5,911 bases of DNA from Flavobacteriaceae bacterium (GTDB taxonomy: Bacteria; Bacteroidota; Bacteroidia; Flavobacteriales; Flavobacteriaceae). Positions 1 through 5,911 of the stretch are shown piece by piece. Under the pieces are notes generated by a model. It was not told the origin of the DNA. It did not search any database and saw only the letters and a list, made by a program, of their open reading frames with translations. The stretch covers positions 1 through 5,911 of the forward strand of contig JAHRWC010000414.1 of assembly GCA_019090365.1 (NCBI GenBank), given 5' to 3'. The position numbers were made by a program, and so were the translations under genes. Numbering within the stretch: the stretch's first letter is position 1; each line of letters starts with the position of its first letter.

Positions 1-844
1 GCATTAGACCAGAAAAAATAGCATTTCTTGCATATTGAGTAGCAGTAGGCAAAATGCTATAGAATAGTTCTTCCGAAGTCTTTTTATACGAACTATTTAA
101 AAACGGCTCAAAAGCTTTCCATTGATCATACCTTAAATTATCTACAACGATTAATAGCGTTTTTTGCTTATCAATTTGTGGAAGGATTTTATCCTTAAAC
201 AAAGTGTGAGACATTGTTGGTGCTTCAGTTGATCCATCAAACCAATCGGGGTAATTTTTTTCAATAAACTTACAGAATTGAGTATTTGCTTCGTTTTTTT
301 GAGACTCTAATATTTCAAACATACCCGTGTCATCAATATCTTCTAGCTCTAATTCCCAATACACCAACTTTTGGTACATTTCTGCCCAACCTTCAAATGA
401 ATTTACCATCGATAAATCCATTGCAATTTTTCTAAATTCTTGTTGATAATTGGAAGTTGTTTTTTGAGAAATTAATTTAGAATGATCTAAAGTTTTCTTT
501 AAACTTAAAAGTATCTGATTAGGATTTACGGGTTTAATTAAATAATCAGCAATTTTAGACCCAATTGCTTCTTCCATGATATACTCCTCTTCACTTTTTG
601 TGATCATAATGACAGGGAGTGAAGCTTGCTGTTCTTTAATTTCAGAAAGTGTCTCTAATCCTGTAAGTCCAGGCATGTTTTCATCTAGAAATACAACGTC
701 AAAATTATCCTTGTTTATTTCTTCTAGAGCTTCAGTTCCACTTTGAGCTGTTGTTACTTTATAATTCTTCTTTTCAAGAAAAATAATGTGTGGTTTTAAT
801 AAATCTATTTCATCGTCTACCCAAAGTACTTTTATGTCGTTCAT
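1..844 (-). CDS. porX: PorX-type response regulator with PglZ domain, 3' end cut by window edge
   Basis: This is a two-component response regulator whose effector is an alkaline-phosphatase-fold PglZ domain rather than a DNA-binding domain. In Bacteroidota, PorX is paired with the sensor kinase PorY and is needed for type IX secretion and gliding. It is cytoplasmic. The reading frame is open from an ATG at 844-842 to the window edge, giving 281 residues of a family usually a little over 500 long. Residues 1-120 form the receiver: acidic pocket D10-D11, phospho-acceptor D54 in LDENMPG, T82, and K104 in the LIKP motif. Residues 120-220 are a helical linker. The PglZ fold starts near residue 228 with IVVDNLRYD (metal ligand D235 by family analogy) and continues to PTATQYARN, where T269 or T267 should be the active-site threonine. 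The remaining metal ligands lie outside the window. The gene is divergent from the HD phosphohydrolase gene. Identification is secure from the domain pairing and motif wording; any link to secretion in this strain is inferred. Confidence 0.93.
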   Translation of the reverse strand, partial: MNDIKVLWVDDEIDLLKPHIIFLEKKNYKVTTAQSGTEALEEINKDNFDVVFLDENMPGLTGLETLSEIKEQQASLPVIMITKSEEEYIMEEAIGSKIADYLIKPVNPNQILLSLKKTLDHSKLISQKTTSNYQQEFRKIAMDLSMVNSFEGWAEMYQKLVYWELELEDIDDTGMFEILESQKNEANTQFCKFIEKNYPDWFDGSTEAPTMSHTLFKDKILPQIDKQKTLLIVVDNLRYDQWKAFEPFLNSSYKKTSEELFYSILPTATQYARNAIFSGLM

Positions 845-853
845 ATATGTATA

Positions 854-885
854 TTTGTTTTGTTTTTCTGAAGTGATTATATTTT
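854..885 (+). promoter_or_regulatory. Candidate promoter for the HD phosphohydrolase gene (weak)
   Basis: TTTG at 854-857 is followed after 20 bases by TATATTTT (878-885), one base off the Bacteroidota TAnnTTTG -7 element, at an acceptable spacing for the -33/-7 pair. An exact -7 match, TATATTTG, sits just upstream at 850-857, but no -33 box precedes it within the porX start. The predicted leader would be roughly 60-90 bases. Chance matches are likely in this composition. Confidence 0.28.
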
Positions 886-893
886 AAATCTAT

Positions 894-926
894 CAAATAG
901 TATTCCTAGATTACTTCACAAAAATA
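894..926 (-). promoter_or_regulatory. Candidate porX promoter (weak)
   Basis: Read on the minus strand, 926-919 is TATTTTTG, which fits the Bacteroidota -7 consensus TAnnTTTG, but no TTTG-like -33 box lies at the right distance upstream. A second, looser candidate is TACTATTTG (902-894), with a TTTG at 922-919 acting as a close -33. Either would give a porX leader of about 40-70 bases. In DNA this AT-rich such matches arise easily by chance, so this is tentative. Confidence 0.25.
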
Positions 927-953
927 ATGTCAGTATTAATTAAAAGTTAAAGT

Positions 954-2180
954 TTGAATTCTAATAACAAACTCAAAATCATAAACGATCCAATATATGG
1001 TTTTATTACTATTCCAAGTATTCTTGTTTTTGAATTAATTGAGCATAAATATTTTCAGCGGTTAAGAAGGATATCGCAAATGGGCATGTCGTATTTGGTA
1101 TATCCTGGCGCTCATCATACTCGTTTTCATCATGCAATGGGGGCTATGCATTTAATGCAAAAAGCAGTTCAGGTGCTTCATTTTAAGGGCGTTAAAATTT
1201 CAGAGGAAGAAGCAGAAGCTCTTTATATCGCTATTTTACTACATGATATAGGTCATGGTCCATTTTCACACGCTATGGAACATAGTATAGTAAATAACAT
1301 AAGTCATGAAGATATTTCATTGAAGTTTATGGACGTTCTTAATGACGAATTTAACAACAGATTAACACTAGCGATTCAAATATTTAAAAATGAATATCAT
1401 CGTGCCTTTTTTAATCAGTTAGTTTCTGGGCAATTGGATATGGATCGATTGGACTATATTAAAAGAGATAGTTTTTATACAGGTGTTTCTGAAGGATCCA
1501 TAAATTCAGAACGATTAATCTCTATGCTTAATGTTGTAGATGATAACCTTGTTGTTGAAGAAAAAGGGATTTATTCAGTAGAAAAATTTATTATAGCTAG
1601 ACGATTAATGTATTGGCAGGTATATCTTCATAAAACAAGTTTGGTTGCAGAACAGTTATTAATGAAGTTGTTGAAAAGAGCTAAAGAGCTTACTAAAAAC
1701 GGGGTAAAGCTTCCAGCAAGTAAATCGCTTTCATATTTTATGAATCATTCAATTACTTCAGAAAATTTTAATGAAGAGATAATTTCTAAATTTTCAAAAC
1801 TCGATGATTACGATATAATAATGGCAATGAAGTCTTGGATTAATGAAGAAGATTTTGTGTTAAGTTCAATTTCTAAGATGTTATTGAATAGAGATTTGTT
1901 GAAAATTAAAATAACTTCGGAAGAAATTTCAGAAGAAAATATTACTGCGAAAAAAGAGGCAGTAATGAAGAAATTTAATATTTTGGAAAGTGAATCTAAC
2001 TATTTTGTATTCACGGGCACTATATTTAATCAAGCTTATCGAATGGATAAGGATACAATTAATCTATTAACAAAGTCAGGAAAAGTCATCGATGTAGCCA
2101 AAGCAAGTGATCAATTAAACCTAAAAGCATTGTCGAAAGTTGTTGTAAAAAATTATATGTGTTTCCCAAAATCAATTTAG
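954..2180 (+). CDS. HD-domain phosphohydrolase, dGTPase/SAMHD1-like (COG1078)
   Basis: This is a cytoplasmic metal-dependent phosphohydrolase of 408 residues, about the usual length for Bacteroidota members of COG1078. The HD residues are all visible: H60 in TRFHHAMG, H97-D98 in LLHDIGHGPFSH, and D164 in LDMDRLDY, spaced as in SAMHD1 and bacterial dNTP triphosphohydrolases. The H101-H106 segment and R171-D172 also resemble that subfamily. Residues 1-50 carry the DPIYGFI and HKYFQRLRRISQMG motifs that open these proteins. Residues 200-408 are mostly helical with no second domain I can name. The start is TTG at 954: an in-frame TAA at 948-950 is only one codon upstream, and the next in-frame ATG (M43) would remove the conserved N-terminus. 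There is no clear ribosome binding site. Related enzymes act on dNTPs, but the substrate of this branch is unknown, so I give no gene symbol. The gene lies divergent from porX and 56 bases before lpxD. Confidence 0.92.
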   Translation: MNSNNKLKIINDPIYGFITIPSILVFELIEHKYFQRLRRISQMGMSYLVYPGAHHTRFHHAMGAMHLMQKAVQVLHFKGVKISEEEAEALYIAILLHDIGHGPFSHAMEHSIVNNISHEDISLKFMDVLNDEFNNRLTLAIQIFKNEYHRAFFNQLVSGQLDMDRLDYIKRDSFYTGVSEGSINSERLISMLNVVDDNLVVEEKGIYSVEKFIIARRLMYWQVYLHKTSLVAEQLLMKLLKRAKELTKNGVKLPASKSLSYFMNHSITSENFNEEIISKFSKLDDYDIIMAMKSWINEEDFVLSSISKMLLNRDLLKIKITSEEISEENITAKKEAVMKKFNILESESNYFVFTGTIFNQAYRMDKDTINLLTKSGKVIDVAKASDQLNLKALSKVVVKNYMCFPKSI

Positions 2181-2194
2181 TTATCCTTTTTTTC

Positions 2195-2202
2195 TATTTT
2201 TG
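2195..2202 (+). promoter_or_regulatory. Candidate -7 promoter element for the lpxD operon
   Basis: TATTTTTG, followed by CA, is an exact match to the Bacteroidota -7 consensus TAnnTTTG and lies in the only gap between the HD gene and lpxD. No good -33 TTTG is present; the region about 20 bases upstream reads AATTTAG, at the stop codon of the HD gene. Transcription would begin near 2207-2212, giving a leader of roughly 25-30 bases before the GTG at 2237. Its position and motif suggest the lpx genes can be transcribed independently of the HD gene. Confidence 0.45.
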
Positions 2203-2236
2203 CATGAAAATTAATATTAACAACTAATTTTAACGC

Positions 2237-3250
2237 GTGAAATTTACAGCGGCACAAATAGCAGGAATTTTAGAAGGTGAAGTGGATGGGAATCCAGAAA
2301 TTGAGGTTTCTAAGCTTGCAAAAATTGAAGAAGGAGTTGCGGGAAGTTTAACTTTTCTTGCAAATCCTAAATACACACAATTTATTTACACCACAGATGC
2401 TTCGATTACCATTGTAGATGCTGGTTTCGTTGCTGAAAATGACATAAAAACTACATTAATACGTGTAGAGGACGCTTACAAAGCATTTTCAAAATTATTA
2501 GATTATTACAATCAAGTAAAAATGAATAAAACAGGCATTGAACAACCTGCTTTTATTTCAGATTCAGCTACATACGGTGAAAACTTATACTTAGGAGCTT
2601 TTTCGTACTTGGGAGACAACGTATCGATAGGAAATAATGTGAAAATTTATCCGAATGTATTTATAGGTGATAATGTAAAATTAGCTGATAATGTAATTGT
2701 ATTTGCTGGAGCTAAGATATATTCAGATTCGATCGTTGGTCAGAATTGTGTAATACATAGTGGCGCGATTGTAGGTGCAGATGGATTTGGATTTACTCCA
2801 AATGAAAAAGGTGAATACACAAAAGTTCCTCAGACAGGAAATGTTATTTTGGAAGATAATGTAGATATTGGTGCTGGAACTACAATTGATAGAGCGACCT
2901 TAGGATCTACAGTTATTAAAAAAGGAGTGAAGTTGGATAATCAAATTCAAATTGCTCATAATGTAGAAATTGGAGAAAATACTGTAATTGCTGCTCAAAC
3001 CGGAATTGCTGGTTCTACAAAGATTGGTAAGAACTGTATGATTGGTGGGCAAGTTGGTATTGTAGGGCATATTACTATTGGTGATAATGTTCGTATTCAA
3101 GCACAAAGTGGAATAGGAAGAAATGTAAAAGATAATGAAACGCTACAAGGCTCACCAGCTCTAAATTACGGTGACTATAATAAGAGCTATGTGCACTTTA
3201 AAAACCTTCCAAAGATTATAGAAAGAATAAACAATTTAGAAAAAAAATAA
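2237..3250 (+). CDS. lpxD: UDP-3-O-(3-hydroxyacyl)glucosamine N-acyltransferase LpxD
   Basis: This is the third enzyme of lipid A synthesis. It moves a (3R)-hydroxyacyl chain from ACP to the 2-amino group of UDP-3-O-acyl-glucosamine and acts as a cytoplasmic trimer. It has 337 residues, close to the 341 of E. coli LpxD. Residues 1-100 form the N-terminal uridine-binding domain, with MKFTAAQIA and [10 protein letters not shown]. Residues 105-305 are hexapeptide repeats of a left-handed beta helix, with many IGDNV/IGENT-type turns. The catalytic histidine is H241 in QIAHNVEIG, matching E. coli H239. GADGFGF (180-186) and GGQVGIVGH (270-278) are further family signatures. Residues 313-337 form the C-terminal helix that contacts ACP in homologues. 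The start is GTG at 2237, with an in-frame TAA at 2231-2233, so no earlier start exists, and it gives the normal N-terminus. One base separates it from lpxC-fabZ. Confidence 0.97.
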   Translation: MKFTAAQIAGILEGEVDGNPEIEVSKLAKIEEGVAGSLTFLANPKYTQFIYTTDASITIVDAGFVAENDIKTTLIRVEDAYKAFSKLLDYYNQVKMNKTGIEQPAFISDSATYGENLYLGAFSYLGDNVSIGNNVKIYPNVFIGDNVKLADNVIVFAGAKIYSDSIVGQNCVIHSGAIVGADGFGFTPNEKGEYTKVPQTGNVILEDNVDIGAGTTIDRATLGSTVIKKGVKLDNQIQIAHNVEIGENTVIAAQTGIAGSTKIGKNCMIGGQVGIVGHITIGDNVRIQAQSGIGRNVKDNETLQGSPALNYGDYNKSYVHFKNLPKIIERINNLEKK

Positions 3251-3251
3251 A

Positions 3252-4658
3252 ATGACTGAAGGCATGGTAAAGCAACGCACTATAGCTAAAGATGTTTCTC
3301 TTACAGGTGTTGGATTACATACAGGAAAAGATGTTACAATTACATTTAAACCTGCACCAGAAAATAGCGGCTATTCTTTTATAAGAACAGATCTAGAAGG
3401 AAATCCAACCATTGAAGCAGATGCTAATTTTGTCGTAAACACTCAACGAGGTACTAACCTTGAGAAAATGGGTGTTAAAATTAATACTTCTGAACACGTT
3501 TTAGCAGCATTAGTAGGACTTCAAGTTGACAATTGTTTTATAGAATTAAATGCTTCAGAGCCTCCAATTATGGATGGTTCTTCAAAGTTTTTTGTTGAAA
3601 TACTTGAAGAAGCTGGTATTGTTGATCAAGAAGCTGAAAGAGAAGTATATGTTATTAAAGATGTCATCACTTATAAAGATGATGAAACGGGAAGTGAAAT
3701 TATTGTAATGCCTTCAGATGAATACCAAGTTACTACTATGGTTGATTTTGGTACTAATGTTTTAGGTACGCAAAATGCTTCAATAGATCATATATCTGAA
3801 TTTAAATCAGAAATAGCCGATGCTAGAACGTTTAGTTTTTTACATGAAATTGAAATGTTGTTGGAGCACGGTCTTATTAAAGGTGGCGATTTAAACAATG
3901 CAATTGTTTATGTAGATAAAGAATTATCTCCCGAAACAATGGAGAAACTTAGAGTAGCTTTTGGAAAAGATAATATTTCAGTAAAACCAAATGGAATTCT
4001 AGATAATTTAACATTGCATCATCCAAATGAAGCAGCTAGGCATAAATTATTGGATGTAATAGGGGATCTTGCATTAATTGGTATGCCAATTCGTGGTAAG
4101 GTAATCGCTAATAAACCTGGTCATTTAGTAAATACACAATTTGCTAAAAAACTTTCAAAAATTATTAAGGCTGAAAAGCGTAATAAAGTTCCAAAATTCG
4201 ATATTTTTAAAACTCCAGTTAAAGATGTAAATGCTATAATGGAAATGCTTCCACATAGACCCCCATTTTTATTTGTAGATAAAATATTAGAATTATCTGA
4301 CAAACATGTAGTAGGGCTTAAAAATGTAACAATGAACGAACCATTTTTCGTTGGACATTTCCCTGGAGCTCCAGTAATGCCAGGTGTTCTTATTGTTGAG
4401 GCCATGGCGCAGACAGGAGGTATTTTAGCATTAAGTACTGTTCCAGACCCAGAAAATTACTTAACATTTTTTATGAAAATAAATAATGTAAAGTTTAAAA
4501 AACAAGTAAACCCTGGAGATACAATTATATTCGATTTAAAACTCGACATACCAATTAGACGTGGTATTATATTAATGTCTGGTAAAGCTTATGTAGATAA
4601 TGCAATAGTCGCAGAAGCTCAACTTATGGCACAAATAGTAAAAACTAAAAACACATAG
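3252..4658 (+). CDS. lpxC-fabZ: Bifunctional LpxC deacetylase / FabZ 3-hydroxyacyl-ACP dehydratase
   Basis: This fusion has two cytoplasmic activities. Residues 1-305 are LpxC, the zinc deacetylase that removes acetate from UDP-3-O-acyl-GlcNAc, the committed lipid A step. Its E81-H82 (SEHVLAAL), H264 and D268 (HKLLD) supply the general base and zinc ligands, and H291 in GHLVNTQFAK is the other conserved active-site histidine. Residues 326-466 are FabZ, which dehydrates (3R)-hydroxyacyl-ACP in fatty acid elongation. It shows LPHRPPFLFVD, catalytic H369 in FFVGHFPG, and E383 in LIVEAMAQ. A linker of about 20 residues, rich in Lys and Pro, joins them (4167-4226). At 468 residues the protein is full length for the Bacteroidota fusion, with no key residue missing. 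It starts one base after lpxD. The ATG at 3264 (M5, MVKQRT) is an alternative start, since many homologues begin with MVKQ. Its stop TAG abuts the lpxA ATG, so translational coupling is likely. Confidence 0.97.
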   Translation: MTEGMVKQRTIAKDVSLTGVGLHTGKDVTITFKPAPENSGYSFIRTDLEGNPTIEADANFVVNTQRGTNLEKMGVKINTSEHVLAALVGLQVDNCFIELNASEPPIMDGSSKFFVEILEEAGIVDQEAEREVYVIKDVITYKDDETGSEIIVMPSDEYQVTTMVDFGTNVLGTQNASIDHISEFKSEIADARTFSFLHEIEMLLEHGLIKGGDLNNAIVYVDKELSPETMEKLRVAFGKDNISVKPNGILDNLTLHHPNEAARHKLLDVIGDLALIGMPIRGKVIANKPGHLVNTQFAKKLSKIIKAEKRNKVPKFDIFKTPVKDVNAIMEMLPHRPPFLFVDKILELSDKHVVGLKNVTMNEPFFVGHFPGAPVMPGVLIVEAMAQTGGILALSTVPDPENYLTFFMKINNVKFKKQVNPGDTIIFDLKLDIPIRRGIILMSGKAYVDNAIVAEAQLMAQIVKTKNT

Positions 4659-5444
4659 ATGAACCAACCTTTAGCTTACGTACATCCTGGAGCAAAAATT
4701 GCTAAAAATGTAGTTATTGAACCTTTTGCAACAATTCACAATAATGTAGTTATTGGAGAAGGAACTTGGATTGGTTCGAATGTAACCATTATGGAAGGTG
4801 CGAGAATTGGGAAAAATTGTAATATTTTCCCTGGAGCAGTAATTTCTGCAATACCTCAAGATCTAAAGTTTCAAGATGAAGAAACAGTAGCAATAATAGG
4901 TGATAATACTACACTTAGAGAGTATGTTACTATAAATAGAGGTACTGTTGATAGAGGAAAAACTGTTATTGGAAAAAATTGTTTGATTATGGCTTATTGC
5001 CATATTGCACATGACTGTTTAGTGGGTGATAATTGTATTTTTTCTAACAATAGTACATTGGCAGGTCATGTTACAGTAGGTGATTTTGTGATTTTAGCTG
5101 GAATGACCGCCGTACATCAATTTTGTATGTTAGGGAACCATGCCTTTATTACTGGTGGATCATTAGTGCGTAAAGATGTACCGCCATTTGTTAAAGGTGC
5201 AAGAGAACCATTATCATATGTTGGTATCAACTCAATAGGATTAAGACGTAGAGGATTTACTCCAGAAAAGATTAGAGAAATTCAGAATATCTACCGATTA
5301 TTATATCAAAAAAATTATAACACAACACAAGCAGCTGGTATCATTGAAGCTGAAATGGAGGCGACTCCTGAAAGAGATGAGATTCTACAATTCATTAAGA
5401 ACTCTAAGCGAGGAATAATGAAAGGATACTTTAGCTCAAATTAA
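4659..5444 (+). CDS. lpxA: UDP-N-acetylglucosamine O-acyltransferase LpxA
   Basis: This is the first enzyme of lipid A synthesis. It transfers a (3R)-hydroxyacyl chain from ACP to the 3-OH of UDP-GlcNAc and acts as a cytoplasmic trimer. It has 261 residues against 262 in E. coli. Residues 5-180 are hexapeptide repeats of the left-handed beta helix, starting with the family's VHPGA motif. The catalytic histidine is H118 in HIAHDC (E. coli H125), with H115, H137 (AGHV) and H153 (AVHQF) matching the other conserved active-site histidines. Residues 185-261 are the helical C-terminal domain that binds ACP, beginning with the family motif GLRRRGF (194-200). At the acyl-length ruler positions it has G166 (E. 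coli G173) and P184 (E. coli H191). The ATG follows the lpxC-fabZ TAG with no gap and there is no Shine-Dalgarno site, so re-initiation by the same ribosomes is likely. Confidence 0.97.
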   Translation: MNQPLAYVHPGAKIAKNVVIEPFATIHNNVVIGEGTWIGSNVTIMEGARIGKNCNIFPGAVISAIPQDLKFQDEETVAIIGDNTTLREYVTINRGTVDRGKTVIGKNCLIMAYCHIAHDCLVGDNCIFSNNSTLAGHVTVGDFVILAGMTAVHQFCMLGNHAFITGGSLVRKDVPPFVKGAREPLSYVGINSIGLRRRGFTPEKIREIQNIYRLLYQKNYNTTQAAGIIEAEMEATPERDEILQFIKNSKRGIMKGYFSSN

Positions 5445-5468
5445 AAAATAAAATATTCAAAATAAATT
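5445..5468 (+). promoter_or_regulatory. A-rich leader of efp
   Basis: These 24 bases between lpxA and efp consist almost wholly of A and T and lack a Shine-Dalgarno motif or hairpin. The A-rich run before the ATG at 5469 fits initiation as commonly seen in Bacteroidota. I see no TAnnTTTG box or terminator here, so efp probably shares the lpx transcript, though a promoter inside lpxA cannot be excluded. Confidence 0.4.
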
Positions 5469-5911
5469 ATGGCAAGTACTTCAGATATTAGAAAAGGATT
5501 ATGTATAAAATATAGTAATGATATTTATAAAATTATAGATTTTCAACATGTTAAGCCTGGTAAAGGGCCAGCTTTTGTACGTACAAAATTAAAAAGTGTA
5601 ACTTCAGGAAAAGTAATTGATAATACTTTTTCAGCAGGCCATAAAATTGAAGATATTCGTGTTGAAACACATAAATTTCAGTTTTTATATAATGATGGAG
5701 ATACTTATCATTTTATGAATAATGCTGATTATTCGCAAATTCAATTAGAAAAAGATGCTCTAGATAATTCCGACTTAATGAAAGAAGGAGAAATTGTTAC
5801 TATCCAGATTAATACTGAAGATAATATGCCACTTTCAGTAGATTTACCCGCTCATGTAATTTTAGAGATAAAAAGCACTGAGCCAGGTGTAAAAGGTAAT
5901 ACTGCTACAAA
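5469..5911 (+). CDS. efp: Elongation factor P, 3' end cut by window edge
   Basis: EF-P binds between the ribosomal P and E sites and speeds peptide-bond formation at consecutive prolines; it acts in the cytoplasm. The frame is open from the ATG at 5469 to the window edge, giving 147 of the usual 188 or so residues. Domain I (residues 1-64) carries the conserved loop VKPGKGPAF, whose tip lysine is K32 (E. coli K34, a modification site there). Domain II (65-127) is the OB fold, ending near LPLSVD-like MPLSVDLPAHV. Domain III has just begun, with EPGVKGNTAT at 138-147, the start of the family signature. The lysine tip rules out the arginine-rhamnosylated subtype. Whether and how K32 is modified cannot be judged, as no modifying-enzyme gene is in the window. 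It lies 24 bases after lpxA and is probably the fourth gene of the same operon. Confidence 0.96.
   Translation, partial: MASTSDIRKGLCIKYSNDIYKIIDFQHVKPGKGPAFVRTKLKSVTSGKVIDNTFSAGHKIEDIRVETHKFQFLYNDGDTYHFMNNADYSQIQLEKDALDNSDLMKEGEIVTIQINTEDNMPLSVDLPAHVILEIKSTEPGVKGNTAT

Larger units (their letters stand above)
845..953. other. Divergent intergenic region between porX and the HD gene
   Basis: These 109 AT-rich bases separate two divergent start codons, so they, perhaps with the first bases of porX, must hold both promoters. I see no open frame of useful size, no tRNA or other RNA gene, and no strong hairpin. The short dyad CTAT-CAA-ATAG at 890-900 is too small to interpret. Possible Bacteroidota promoter boxes are listed separately. 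Confidence 0.8.

Noticed and set aside
890..914. Short dyads (CTAT-CAA-ATAG and an imperfect one at 900-914) as operator sites
   Set aside because: Arms are only four or so bases, or carry mismatches, and such dyads are expected by chance in AT-rich DNA.
2187..2193. T-run after the HD gene as a possible intrinsic terminator
   Set aside because: No GC-rich inverted repeat precedes the T-run, and it sits just before the candidate lpxD -7 element.
2665..3090. Recurring short DNA words such as GGTGATAATGT in lpxD, with similar ones in lpxA
   Set aside because: They encode the IGDNV-type turns of the left-handed beta helix in the same frame, so protein repeats explain them; they are not a DNA repeat or recombination site.
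2900..3106. Antisense open frame of 68 codons inside lpxD
   Set aside because: It lies opposite the hexapeptide-repeat codons of lpxD, is rich in Asn/Ser/Thr as expected from the reverse of those codons, and matches no family I recognise.
4121..4405. Antisense open frame of 94 codons inside lpxC-fabZ
   Set aside because: It is a shadow of the LpxC-FabZ junction, whose sense-strand motifs are complete; it shows no domain and no initiation signal.
4671..4859. Antisense open frame of 62 codons inside lpxA
   Set aside because: It is opposite the conserved beta-helix coding region and has the Asn/Tyr/Cys-rich make-up of a reversed hexapeptide repeat.

Overview
The window reads as chromosomal DNA of a member of the Bacteroidota, most likely class Flavobacteriia. 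The DNA is strongly AT-rich. The genes have A-rich leaders without clear Shine-Dalgarno sites, LpxC is fused to FabZ, and a PorX-type receiver-PglZ regulator is present. All are typical of that phylum. The genus cannot be fixed from the sequence alone.

Layout: positions 1-844 hold the first 281 codons of porX on the minus strand; its 3' end lies beyond the left edge. A 109-base gap (845-953) separates it from a divergent gene at 954-2180 for an HD-domain phosphohydrolase of the dGTPase/SAMHD1-like type (COG1078), which starts at TTG. A 56-base gap (2181-2236) with a good Bacteroidota-type -7 element then leads into a tightly packed plus-strand set: lpxD (GTG start), lpxC-fabZ, lpxA and the first 147 codons of efp, cut by the right edge. 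Spacings in this set are 1, 0 and 24 bases.

How the genes work together: LpxA, LpxC and LpxD carry out the first three committed steps of lipid A synthesis from UDP-GlcNAc. The fused FabZ domain draws on the same (3R)-hydroxyacyl-ACP pool for fatty acid elongation. EF-P is a translation factor that relieves stalling at proline runs and probably shares the transcript. PorX is the response regulator tied to the type IX secretion system and has a nucleotide-directed phosphodiesterase domain. The HD enzyme is probably a nucleotide or phosphate-ester hydrolase of unknown substrate.

I see no mobile element, CRISPR array, RNA gene, attachment site or broken gene. This is mostly a conserved housekeeping region. 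The items worth a second look are the porX/HD divergent pair, the fused LpxC C-terminus, the LpxA acyl-ruler residues and the two non-ATG starts. I do not find a clearly new system here.
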